From: Aquitalea aquatilis | GTDB taxonomy: Bacteria > Pseudomonadota > Gammaproteobacteria > Burkholderiales > Chromobacteriaceae | Direction of reading: 5' to 3' | DNA: 64,000 nucleotides | Assembly: GCF_005155025.1 (NCBI RefSeq) | Contig: NZ_CP039731.1 | Coordinates: forward strand, 2,294,001-2,358,000 | Shown: positions 12,584 to 20,373 of the stretch, in pieces | Layout of the letters: every line of letters begins with the position of its first letter | How positions within the stretch are numbered: position 1 is the stretch's first letter | The notes under the pieces: generated by a model | The model's input: the letters and a program-made list of their open reading frames with translations, nothing else | What the model was told of the DNA's origin: nothing | The model's database searches: none | Program-made: the position numbers and the translations under genes

Positions 12584-13926
12584 TGCGAACAGGGCGGGTA
12601 TTGCTGGTTGATGATGATGCAGATTTGCTCCGGCTGCTGAGTTTGCGGTTGGAGGCGGCTGGCTATCTGGTGGACAAGGCGGCGTCGGCGGAGGCTGCCT
12701 TGAGTGCGCTGGCCGTGCGGCGGGCTGATGTGCTGCTCACTGACTGGCGCTTGCCGGGTATGGATGGAATGGCCTTGTTCGAGCTGGTGAAGAAGAGTTA
12801 TCCGGCACTGCCGGTGATTATTCTGACCGCGCATGGCACGATTCCCGATGCGGTGAAGGCGGTGAGTCGTGGCGTTTTTGGTTATCTGGTCAAGCCTTTT
12901 GACAGCACGACCTTGCTGAGCAAGGTGGAGCAGGCCTTGTCGCTGTCTTCCCCTGCGGTGTCCCAGGCAGGCCAGGAGTACTGGCGTGCCGAAGTGGTGA
13001 GCTGCAGCCCACTAATGGAAGAGTTGTTGGCAGAGGCACGGCTGATTGCGGCTACCGATGCCAGCGTGCTGATCCGTGGTGAGAGCGGAAGTGGCAAGGA
13101 GATTCTGGCGCGAGCCTTGCATCGTGCCAGCCCGCGTGCTGCCGGACCCTTTGTGGCGGTCAATTGTGGAGCGATTCCTGACAATTTGCTGGAAAGCGAA
13201 TTGTTCGGCCATGAAAAGGGGGCATTTACCGGCGCGGCGACACGGCATGAAGGCTTGATTGCCCAGGCGGAGGGCGGCACGCTGTTTCTGGATGAGATTG
13301 GCGACATGCCATTGGCCCTGCAGGTCAAGCTGTTGCGCGTGCTGCAGGAGCGGGAGCTGCGACCAGTGGGAGCCAGTAAATCGCGAGCGGTGGACGTACG
13401 GGTGATTTCGGCGACGCATCGCGATCTCGAGGCGCTGATCAGTGATGGCCTGTTTCGCGAGGATCTGTTTTACCGGCTGAATGTCGTGGCCTTGAATCTG
13501 CCACCGCTGAGTGAGCGGCGGGAAGATATCCCCTTGCTGGCACAGCATTTCCTGACTCAGCTGGCAGAGCGCTATGGCAAAGAGGTGGCCGGTTTTGCAC
13601 CGGACGCGATGGAGTATCTGTGCAGCCTGCGCTGGTCCGGCAATGTGCGGCAGTTGGCTAATGCGGTTGAGCAATGTTGTGTGTTGAACACCTCCGGCCT
13701 GATTCCGCTGACCTCAGTGCAGAAAGCGGTTTCCGACGGCATGGCCAGCATTGCCACCTTGGCCGAGGCGAGGCGGCAGTTTGAACGCGACTACCTGGAA
13801 AAGTTGCTGCGGGTTAGCGCCGGTAATGTCAGCGTGGCGGCACGGATTGCCGATCGTAATCGCACCGAGTTTTATCGCCTGCTGCAAAAGCATGATCTGG
13901 TGGCTGCCGCCTTCAAGGACTTCTGA
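12580..13926 (+). CDS. glrR: Sigma-54-dependent response regulator, GlrR/QseF-like
   Basis: 448-residue NtrC-family activator. The receiver domain has LLVDDDADLL at the N-terminus, phospho-acceptor Asp55 (LLTDWRLPGMDG) and the conserved Lys in YLVKPFD. The AAA+ domain shows Walker A GESGSGKE, the GAFTGA loop that contacts sigma-54 (EKGAFTGAATRH), Walker B GGTLFLDEIGD and the arginine-finger region. The C-terminal Fis-type HTH (GNVSVAARIADRNRTEFYRLL) binds DNA. The known E. coli GlrR site is TGTC-N10-GACA. Two such sequences lie directly downstream (13951-13968 and 14018-14035), upstream of a sigma-54 promoter. The gene overlaps the lipoprotein gene by 4 bases and ends in a hairpin terminator. 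Confidence 0.93.
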   Translation: MMRTGRVLLVDDDADLLRLLSLRLEAAGYLVDKAASAEAALSALAVRRADVLLTDWRLPGMDGMALFELVKKSYPALPVIILTAHGTIPDAVKAVSRGVFGYLVKPFDSTTLLSKVEQALSLSSPAVSQAGQEYWRAEVVSCSPLMEELLAEARLIAATDASVLIRGESGSGKEILARALHRASPRAAGPFVAVNCGAIPDNLLESELFGHEKGAFTGAATRHEGLIAQAEGGTLFLDEIGDMPLALQVKLLRVLQERELRPVGASKSRAVDVRVISATHRDLEALISDGLFREDLFYRLNVVALNLPPLSERREDIPLLAQHFLTQLAERYGKEVAGFAPDAMEYLCSLRWSGNVRQLANAVEQCCVLNTSGLIPLTSVQKAVSDGMASIATLAEARRQFERDYLEKLLRVSAGNVSVAARIADRNRTEFYRLLQKHDLVAAAFKDF

Positions 13927-13946
13927 AGTGTATGTGTAGCATCCAA

Positions 13947-13978
13947 CCCCTGTCGCTAATCGGCGACAGGGGTTTTTT
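13947..13978 (+). terminator. Rho-independent terminator of the glrK-glrR operon
   Basis: CCCCTGTCGC and GCGACAGGGG form a perfect 10-bp stem with a 6-base loop, followed by six T. The stem also contains a TGTC-N10-GACA box. Confidence 0.9.
13951..13968 (+). promoter_or_regulatory. Candidate GlrR box 1 (inside terminator stem)
   Basis: TGTCGCTAATCGGCGACA fits TGTC-N10-GACA and is almost the same as box 2, even inside the spacer (TGTCGC...GGCGACA). It is centred about 176 bases upstream of the predicted sigma-54 start site. Confidence 0.55.
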
Positions 13979-14017
13979 CATATGAATCAGCTACTTGGCG
14001 AGCATGGCTTGTCATGT

Positions 14018-14035
14018 TGTCGCCATCTGGCGACA
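14018..14035 (+). promoter_or_regulatory. Candidate GlrR box 2 (upstream activator site)
   Basis: TGTCGCCATCTGGCGACA fits the TGTC-N10-GACA consensus exactly. It lies ~110 bases upstream of the predicted start site, a normal position for an NtrC-family enhancer site. Confidence 0.7.
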
Positions 14036-14077
14036 GATTGGCGTGGTTTGATGGGCTGTTGTTCTGGCTTTTTATTT

Positions 14078-14090
14078 CAACTACTTGATT
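14078..14090 (-). promoter_or_regulatory. Candidate IHF-binding site
   Basis: The reverse complement AATCAAGTAGTTG matches WATCAANNNNTTR exactly and is flanked by an A/T tract. It lies between the GlrR boxes and the sigma-54 promoter, where a DNA bend is usually needed. Confidence 0.6.
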
Positions 14091-14109
14091 ATTAATGATT
14101 TTCTGGTGC

Positions 14110-14125
14110 TGGCATGATGCTTGCA
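14110..14125 (+). promoter_or_regulatory. Sigma-54 (-24/-12) promoter
   Basis: TGGCATGATGCTTGCA: the GG of the -24 element and GC of the -12 element are correctly spaced, matching TGGCAYR-N4-TTGCW. Predicted start near 14136, 28 bases before the BON-like gene. Confidence 0.85.
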
Positions 14126-14163
14126 ATACTCAGTGACAAACTGACCTGTCGGGAGTCATGGCA

Positions 14164-14496
14164 ATGAAAATAAATCATCTTGGATTAATGCTGTTGGTGC
14201 TGTTGCCGATCAATCCGGTCCGGGCCTTGGGCATGCTGTCGATTGATCCGGTAGCAGAGCATGTGGCCGTGTCGAATATTTCGGCCGATGAAAAAATTGC
14301 CTGGGAATTGAATGAAGTGTTGAAACCACTGGCCGATGGTTCGGGCTCCGTGGTCCGGCCACAGGTTAAAGCGGGGATGGTGAAATTGCTAGGCTCCAGC
14401 CCCAATCGCGATACCGTGCGTCATCTGCTGGAAGTGGCCGCGAATGTACCCGGGGTGCGTGAGGTCCGCTCCGAAATACTGATCCGTCCTATCTGA
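14164..14496 (+). CDS. Small exported BON-like protein, predicted GlrR/sigma-54 target
   Basis: A 110-residue protein with a signal peptide (MKINHLGLMLLVLLPINPVRA) and one domain. That domain resembles BON: a helix (DEKIAWELNEVLKPLAD), strands around VVRPQVKAGMVKLLGSS, a second helix (NRDTVRHLLEVAANVPGV) and a closing VREVRSEILIRPI. BON domains are ~60-residue modules of periplasmic or envelope proteins thought to bind phospholipid or other envelope ligands. Start: ATG 14158 is too close to the GGGAG at 14151-14155, so ATG 14164 (8-base spacing) is preferred. The promoter is sigma-54 type with GlrR boxes and an IHF site. The gene is monocistronic with its own terminator. An envelope-stress role is inferred, not shown. 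Confidence 0.8.
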   Translation: MKINHLGLMLLVLLPINPVRALGMLSIDPVAEHVAVSNISADEKIAWELNEVLKPLADGSGSVVRPQVKAGMVKLLGSSPNRDTVRHLLEVAANVPGVREVRSEILIRPI

Positions 14497-14526
14497 ATCC
14501 TTGTTGCTTGAAGTGAACTGCCCTTT

Positions 14527-14562
14527 GGCCTGCCTTCCCCCCGAGAGGCAGGCCTCTTTTTT
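14527..14562 (+). terminator. Terminator of the BON-like gene
   Basis: GGCCTGCCT and AGGCAGGCC form a 9-bp stem around a C-rich loop, followed by TCTTTTTT. The minus-strand DsrE-like gene ends just beyond it. Confidence 0.85.
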
Positions 14563-14563
14563 G

Positions 14564-14917
14564 TCAGAAGCTGAGTACCTTGTCGGCGGCCAGCGTCCAT
14601 TCAGCCAGCTCGGGCATGCTGCCGATCTGCACGCCCGGCAGTAAGCGGTCTGCCAGCAGGCCACGTGCATCGGCACAGCTACGGCAAACGTGTACCTCGG
14701 CGCCCAGCGCGATGGCTTCGCTCAGCATTTCCCCCAGATTGGGTGGCGTGGCCACGGCTTGCTGGCTCATGGCGGTGCTGACGGCATCGGACAGCAAGAA
14801 CAGTCTGACACGAGCGGCCCCTGGGTGGCTTAGCAAGGCAAGGGTCAGGCGCAAGGCGCTGAGCATGCGCTCGCTGCCGTAGGGGCTGGCGTTGACGGTC
14901 AATAAAATAGTTTGCAT
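14564..14917 (-). CDS. DsrE/DsrF-like (YchN-type) sulfur-relay family protein
   Basis: 117-residue protein with the DsrE-like fold signature. The N-terminal strand is MQTILLTVNASPYGSERM, followed by an alternating alpha/beta layout. Mid-protein VRLFLLSDAVSTA and GAEVHVCRSCADARGL contain the Cys pair (CRSC) found at the functional Cys region of several members, and the end is LAEWTLAADKVLSF. Family members act in intracellular sulfur trafficking or are uncharacterised trimers and hexamers. The neighbours do not point to a pathway. The gene stands alone, divergent from putA across 289 bases. Confidence 0.75.
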   Translation of the reverse strand: MQTILLTVNASPYGSERMLSALRLTLALLSHPGAARVRLFLLSDAVSTAMSQQAVATPPNLGEMLSEAIALGAEVHVCRSCADARGLLADRLLPGVQIGSMPELAEWTLAADKVLSF

Positions 14918-15141
14918 AGAGCTTCCTGTGATCGACTAAAACACTTGCAGGGGCAGGTGCTTGTGGCATTGGGCCGTTTTCTGGCAGACATGGGGTGCTG
15001 ACGTTGTGGTCATGCAACAAAGCGGCATGTGTGGCCTACCGCCGATAATAGGACAAGCAGCTTGATTTTCCTTGATCTGTGGCCAGTCGCGGCCCATGTG
15101 GCTGTAAGAATATTTTATATTGTCGAACAAAGAAAAATGCA

Positions 15142-15153
15142 ATTGTATACAAT
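15142..15153. promoter_or_regulatory. Perfect palindrome upstream of putA, candidate GntR-type operator
   Basis: ATTGTATACAAT is a perfect 12-bp palindrome 54 bases before the putA start, in an A/T-rich promoter region. The core TTGTATACAA matches the T-GT-N-AC-A layout of FadR-subfamily GntR operators. The regulator is not in this window. Confidence 0.45.
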
Positions 15154-15206
15154 AGGCAAATCTTAACCGGTACAAACCGGGCTGCGAACAAAATCGGGAG
15201 TTTTCC

Positions 15207-18200
15207 ATGCAATTCGAGGTGTTTGCCCTAAACCAGAGCGCTTTGCGCGATGCCATTACATCCGCATATCGCCGTGACGAACAGGAATGTGTGCAAGCCT
15301 TGCTGCCGCAAGCTGCCCTGCAGCCGGCACAAGTCACTGCCACTCAGGAACTGGCCCGCCGTCTGGTCAGCCAGGTGCGTCATGAGCGTACCCGCTCCAG
15401 CGGGGTGGATGCCCTGATGCATGAGTTCTCGCTGGACAGCGCCGAGGGCATTGCCCTGATGTGTCTGGCCGAAGCACTGCTGCGTATTCCTGACAAGGAA
15501 ACCGCTGACAAGCTGATCCGCGACAAGATCTCCCGTGGCGACTGGAAAGCCCACTTGGGCAATAGCTCGTCGCTGTTTGTGAATGCTGCGGCCTGGGGCC
15601 TGGTGGTCACCGGCAAACTGGTGTCCTCGCATAGCGAGCAGGGTTTGTCCGCTGCCATGACCCGCCTGATTGCCAAGGGTGGCGAGCCCTTGATCCGCAA
15701 GGGTGTGGACATGTCCATGCGCATGCTGGGCAAGCAGTTTGTGACTGGCGAAACCATCGAGCAGGCGCTGGAAAACGGCCGTGAGCGCGAAGCCCGCAGT
15801 TATCGCTTCTCCTACGACATGCTGGGTGAAGCCGCCATGACCGAGGATGATGCCCAGCGTTACATGAAGGACTATGTGATGGCGATTCACGCCATCGGCA
15901 AGGAGTCTGCCGGACGTGGCATCTACGATGGCCCGGGCATCTCGGTGAAGCTGTCGGCCATTCATCCGCGTTACAGCCGTGCCAAGCGCGAACGCGTGAT
16001 GAGCGAGCTGTACGACCGCCTCAAACAGCTGCTGTTGCTGGCCAAGCAATACAATATCGGCCTGAATATCGACGCCGAAGAAGCCGACCGCATGGAGCTG
16101 TCGCTGGACCTGCTGGAACAGCTGGCTTTTGATCCGGACCTGGCCGGCTGGAATGGTATCGGCCTGGTGGTACAGGCTTACCAGAAACGCTGTCCTTTCA
16201 TTATCGATTATCTGGTTGATCTGGCTCGCCGTTCTGGCCACCGCTTCATGGTGCGTCTGGTCAAGGGCGCGTATTGGGATGCCGAAATCAAACGCGCTCA
16301 GGTTGATGGCTTGCCGGGTTATCCGGTGTATACCCGCAAGGTGTATACCGATATATCCTACCTGGCTTGCGCCAAGCGCCTGCTGGCGGCACAAGACGCC
16401 ATCTACCCGCAGTTTGCCACCCACAATGCTTACAGCCTGTCAGCCATCTACCAGCTGGGTCAGGGCCTGGATTACGAATTCCAGTGCCTGCACGGCATGG
16501 GTGAGACCCTGTACGACCAAGTGGTGGGCAAGGACAATCTGGGCAAGGCCTGCCGTATCTATGCACCGGTAGGCTCGCATGAAACCCTGTTGGCCTATCT
16601 GGTGCGCCGCTTGCTGGAAAATGGCGCCAACAGCTCATTTGTTAACCGCATCGTCGACGAAAATGTGTCCATCGACGAACTGGTGACCGATCAGGTGGCC
16701 GAAGCCGCCAGCCATGGCGGCGAGCCGCATCACAAGATCGCTCTGCCGGTGTCCCTGTACGGCAGCGAACGCAAGAATTCCAAGGGGCTGGACCTGTCCA
16801 GCGAACACGTGCTGGCTGCGCTGCAAATGGGCCTGCAGGCGTCTGAGCAACAAACCTGGAGCGCATTCCCGCTGCTGGGTGATGCCGATATCAATGTTGG
16901 CGATAGCCAGCCGGTACGTAATCCGGCCGATCATGCCGATATCGTCGGCCAGGTGATCGAAGCGACTCCCGAGCATGTGGAACGCGCGCTGCAGCTGGCT
17001 GAATCTGCGGCCGCACGCTGGGCGAATACCCCGATTGCCGACCGAGCAGCCTGCCTGAACCGCATGGCCGAGCTGATGGAAGACCACATGCCGGCGCTGA
17101 TGGGCCTGGCCGTGCGTGAAGCCGGCAAGACCCTGAGCAATGCCATTGCCGAAGTGCGCGAAGCAGTGGATTTCTGTCGTTACTATGCCGCGCAGATCGT
17201 GGCCAATTTTGACAATGCCACCCACCAGCCGCTGGGCCCGGTGGTGTGTATCAGCCCGTGGAACTTCCCGCTGGCCATCTTCATTGGCGAAGTGACCGCC
17301 TCGCTGGCTGCCGGTAATCCGGTACTGGCCAAGCCGGCCGAGCAGACCAACCTGATCGCTGCTTACGCCGTACGCCTGCTGCACGAAGCCGGTGTCCCGC
17401 GTGACGTGCTGCAATTGCTGCCGGGCCGTGGCGAGATCGTCGGTGCCGCACTGACCAGCGACCCGCGCATTCAGGGCGTGATCTTTACTGGCTCCACCGA
17501 AGTGGCGCAAATCATTAACCGCACCCTGGCCAAGCGTGGCGAAGACGTGGTGCTGGTAGCCGAAACCGGTGGCCAGAACGCGATGATTGTCGACAGTTCG
17601 GCGCTGCCGGAACAGGTGGTAACCGATGTGTTGAGTTCGGCTTTCGACTCCGCCGGTCAACGCTGCTCCGCGCTGCGCGTGCTGTATCTGCAAAGCGATA
17701 TCGCCGACAAGGTGATTGCCATGATCAAGGGTGCCATGGCCGAACTGACCGTGGGCAACCCGGCCCAGCTGAATACCGACGTTGGCCCGGTGATCGATGC
17801 CGAAGCCCAGGCCGGCCTGCTGGCGCACATCGACAAGATGAAGTCGCGTGCGCGCTGGACCTACCAGACCCCGCTGACCGACGCTTGTCAGCAGGGTACT
17901 TTTGTTGCGCCTACCCTGTTTGAAATCGACAACCTGTCCGATCTCACCCGCGAAGTGTTCGGCCCGGTACTGCATCTACTGCGTTTCGACGCCAATGAGC
18001 TGGACAAGGTGGTCGCCGAGATCAACAGTACCGGCTATGGCCTGACCCACGGCATTCATAGCCGCATCGACGAAACCATCAACGACATCGTCAGCAAGAT
18101 CAAAGTGGGCAATGTCTACGTCAACCGCAATATCGTGGGTGCCGTAGTGGGTGTGCAGCCGTTTGGCGGCGAAGGCAAGTCTGGTACCGGCCCCAAGGCG

Positions 18201-18803
18201 GGCGGTCCTTACTATCTGTATCGCCTGACCCGCGCCCACTGGCAGCCCAAGCTGGCCTTGCAGCCGGTGAGCGCCGACCTGTCCGGTCTGGACAAGCTGG
18301 CCGGCGTGGCCACCAGCCTGGGCGTGAATGGCCTGGATGCGCGTATCGCGGCCGCCCGCCGTGCCTCGCCGCTGAGCCATCAGGTTTGCCTGCCCGGCCC
18401 GACCGGCGAAAAGAACACGCTCTGCTTTGCCGCCCGCGGCAAGGTAGGGTGCGTGGCCAGCAGCAGTGCGACGCTGGCCGAGCAACTGGTGGCCGTCATG
18501 GCTACCGGCAATCTGGCAGTGCTGGCGGACTCGCCGGCCAATCGCCAACTGGCCAGCGCGCTGGCCGGCCACGTCGAGCTGGTGCAAGACGTGCTGGCCG
18601 CCGAGCTGGATGCCGTGCTGTACGAGGGTGATGCCGCCGCCAAGGCGCGCCAGCAACTGGCGCAACGTGATGGCGCGCTGATTCCCCTGCTCCTGGCCGG
18701 TGAAGAGGGCTACAACCTGCACCGTCTGGTGGTGGAGCGCGCTGTCAGCGTCAACACCACGGCGGCAGGGGGTAATGCCAGCCTGATGAGTATCGGTGAC
18801 TGA
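15207..18803 (+). CDS. putA: Bifunctional proline dehydrogenase / L-glutamate-gamma-semialdehyde dehydrogenase
   Basis: PutA oxidises proline to glutamate in two steps, passing electrons from FAD to the quinone pool and then reducing NAD+. The 1198-residue protein has a helical dimerisation/arm region. The FAD-binding PRODH barrel includes GIYDGPGISVKLSAIHPRY near residue 235 and RLVKGAYWDAEIKRAQ. The ALDH domain has Glu786 (AETGGQN) and catalytic Cys820 (SAGQRCSALR). A C-terminal ALDH-like extension (after ~1030) ends VNTTAAGGNASLMSIGD. It lacks the N-terminal ribbon-helix-helix domain of E. coli PutA (1320 residues), so it should not repress its own gene. Start ATG 15207 follows GGGAG. It is followed by a binding-protein gene without an obvious terminator. 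Confidence 0.96.
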   Translation: MQFEVFALNQSALRDAITSAYRRDEQECVQALLPQAALQPAQVTATQELARRLVSQVRHERTRSSGVDALMHEFSLDSAEGIALMCLAEALLRIPDKETADKLIRDKISRGDWKAHLGNSSSLFVNAAAWGLVVTGKLVSSHSEQGLSAAMTRLIAKGGEPLIRKGVDMSMRMLGKQFVTGETIEQALENGREREARSYRFSYDMLGEAAMTEDDAQRYMKDYVMAIHAIGKESAGRGIYDGPGISVKLSAIHPRYSRAKRERVMSELYDRLKQLLLLAKQYNIGLNIDAEEADRMELSLDLLEQLAFDPDLAGWNGIGLVVQAYQKRCPFIIDYLVDLARRSGHRFMVRLVKGAYWDAEIKRAQVDGLPGYPVYTRKVYTDISYLACAKRLLAAQDAIYPQFATHNAYSLSAIYQLGQGLDYEFQCLHGMGETLYDQVVGKDNLGKACRIYAPVGSHETLLAYLVRRLLENGANSSFVNRIVDENVSIDELVTDQVAEAASHGGEPHHKIALPVSLYGSERKNSKGLDLSSEHVLAALQMGLQASEQQTWSAFPLLGDADINVGDSQPVRNPADHADIVGQVIEATPEHVERALQLAESAAARWANTPIADRAACLNRMAELMEDHMPALMGLAVREAGKTLSNAIAEVREAVDFCRYYAAQIVANFDNATHQPLGPVVCISPWNFPLAIFIGEVTASLAAGNPVLAKPAEQTNLIAAYAVRLLHEAGVPRDVLQLLPGRGEIVGAALTSDPRIQGVIFTGSTEVAQIINRTLAKRGEDVVLVAETGGQNAMIVDSSALPEQVVTDVLSSAFDSAGQRCSALRVLYLQSDIADKVIAMIKGAMAELTVGNPAQLNTDVGPVIDAEAQAGLLAHIDKMKSRARWTYQTPLTDACQQGTFVAPTLFEIDNLSDLTREVFGPVLHLLRFDANELDKVVAEINSTGYGLTHGIHSRIDETINDIVSKIKVGNVYVNRNIVGAVVGVQPFGGEGKSGTGPKAGGPYYLYRLTRAHWQPKLALQPVSADLSGLDKLAGVATSLGVNGLDARIAAARRASPLSHQVCLPGPTGEKNTLCFAARGKVGCVASSSATLAEQLVAVMATGNLAVLADSPANRQLASALAGHVELVQDVLAAELDAVLYEGDAAAKARQQLAQRDGALIPLLLAGEEGYNLHRLVVERAVSVNTTAAGGNASLMSIGD

Positions 18804-18958
18804 TGATTTACCCTCCCGCGACCGCTCCGCTGTTTGGCGAGAATGGTCACAAAGCGGGAGGGAAGATGACAATCTGTCAAACGCCACTTGTCATGTGCTG
18901 TCGGCATTGGAATAATGCCGCCAGCGTTTCAACTTACAACAAGCTCGCTGCATGAGAT

Positions 18959-18979
18959 CTGTCCGCCACAAGCGGACAG
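18959..18979 (+). other. Leader hairpin before the binding-protein gene
   Basis: CTGTCCGC-CACAA-GCGGACAG is a perfect 8-bp stem ending about 8 bases before the AGGAGAG region and 27 bases before the ATG at 19007. There is no T-run, so it is not a terminator. It could protect the mRNA 5' end or affect translation. Confidence 0.4.
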
Positions 18980-19006
18980 GAGAGACCGAAAGATAGAGGA
19001 TTCAAG

Positions 19007-20236
19007 ATGCAATTCACCAAGCTGACTACCGTTACCATCGCTGTCGCTGCCGCCCTGGCACTGTCTGCATGTGGCAAAAAAGATGACGCAGCCGCTTCGG
19101 CTGGCGCTGCTTCCGCTCCGGCGGCTGCCGCTGCCGGCGATAGCGTCAAGATCGGCTTCGCCGCTCCGCTGACCGGCCCGCAAGCTCACTACGGTGAGGA
19201 ATACAAGAACGGCGTGACCCTGGCCATCGAAGATGCCAACGCCGAGAAGCCGACCATCGGTGGCAAGCCGGTGACTTTCGAACTGAACGCCCAGGATGAC
19301 CAGGCCGATCCGAAAACCGCTACCCAACTGGCACAGAAGCTGGTTGACGACAAGGTTGCCGGCATCATCGGTCACTTCAACTCCGGTTGCGCCATCCCGG
19401 CCTCCAAGATTTACTCCGACGCCGGCATTCCGATGATCTCCATGGCGACCTCGCCGGTGTTCACCGCACAAGGCTTCAAGAACACCTTCCGCTCGATGAC
19501 CTCCGACACCCAGCAGGGTAGCGTGATGGGCAAATTCGTAGTGGATACCCTGAAGGCCAAGAAAATCGTCATCGTTGACGACCGTACCGCTTACGGCCAA
19601 GGCCTGGCTGACGAATTCGAAAAAGCCGTCAAGGCTTCCGGTGGCGAAGTGGCCAAGCGCGAATTCACCAATGACAAGGCGACTGACTTCGCTGCCATCC
19701 TGACCTCCATCAAGGGTGTAAACCCGGATGTGGTGTTCTACGGTGGTGCTGATGCCCAGTCCGCGCCGATGGCCAAGCAGATGAAGCGTCTGGGCCTGAA
19801 GGCTCCGCTGATCTCCGGCGAAATGACCAAGACCCCGAACTTCCTGCAACTGGCTGGCAAGGACGCCGAAGGCAGCATCGCTTCGCTGGCTGGCCTGCCG
19901 CTGGAACAAATGCCCAAGGGCAAGGAATACGCCGACAAGTACAAGGCACGCTTCAAGGCTGACGTAGCCACCTACTCGCCGTACGGCTATGACGCTACCC
20001 GCGCCCTGATCCAGGCCATGAAGGATGCGAACTCCACCGATCCCAAGGCTTATCTGCCGGTTCTGGCCAAGATCAAGTACTCCGGTGTGACTTCGGCTAA
20101 CTGGACTTACGATGACAAGGGCGACCTGAAAGACGGCGGCATCACCGTGTACAAGGTTGAAGGCGGTCAGTGGAAGGTTATGCAAACCATCGGTGGCGGC
20201 GCAGCTGCACCGGCGGCGGCTTCCGCAGCACAGTAA
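19007..20236 (+). CDS. Branched-chain amino-acid type ABC transporter substrate-binding lipoprotein
   Basis: 409-residue periplasmic-binding-protein type I receptor of the LivJ/LivK family. It has a lipoprotein signal (ALALSACGKKDD) and an Ala-rich linker. Next come the family start VKIGFAAPLTGPQAHYGEEYKNG, the QDDQADPKTATQLAQKLVDDKV segment, GHFNSGCAIPAS (ligand-binding loop) and VIVDDRTAYGQG. It ends with a second Ala-rich tail (GGGAAAPAAASAAQ). No livHMGF-type permease or ATPase genes are adjacent, so it is an orphan receptor, and its ligand is unknown. It follows putA, so an amino-acid uptake role is plausible. Codon use is strongly biased, suggesting high expression. Confidence 0.9.
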   Translation: MQFTKLTTVTIAVAAALALSACGKKDDAAASAGAASAPAAAAAGDSVKIGFAAPLTGPQAHYGEEYKNGVTLAIEDANAEKPTIGGKPVTFELNAQDDQADPKTATQLAQKLVDDKVAGIIGHFNSGCAIPASKIYSDAGIPMISMATSPVFTAQGFKNTFRSMTSDTQQGSVMGKFVVDTLKAKKIVIVDDRTAYGQGLADEFEKAVKASGGEVAKREFTNDKATDFAAILTSIKGVNPDVVFYGGADAQSAPMAKQMKRLGLKAPLISGEMTKTPNFLQLAGKDAEGSIASLAGLPLEQMPKGKEYADKYKARFKADVATYSPYGYDATRALIQAMKDANSTDPKAYLPVLAKIKYSGVTSANWTYDDKGDLKDGGITVYKVEGGQWKVMQTIGGGAAAPAAASAAQ

Positions 20237-20260
20237 TTCGCAGTTTATTGCAACATGCCA

Positions 20261-20286
20261 ACGGCGCCGACTCGGCGCCGTTTTTT
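20261..20286 (+). terminator. Terminator of the binding-protein gene
   Basis: ACGGCGCCGA-CTCGGCGCCGTTTTTT: perfect 8-10 bp stem with a T-run. Confidence 0.92.
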
Positions 20287-20373
20287 ATTGTCTGAGGCGC
20301 GACTCCTTCCCGCAACAGCCGGCGAGCCGGGCATAATGGATGCGGTATAGCTATCAGATCGGTGTGATTTCGC

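Noticed and set aside
16635-17975. 446-codon open frame opposite putA
   Set aside because: Antisense shadow of a highly conserved enzyme, without protein-family features.
18811-18862. Inverted repeat CCCTCCCGC...GCGGGAGGG after putA as a terminator
   Set aside because: The loop is 34 bases and there is no T-run; it is more likely chance or a weak structure.
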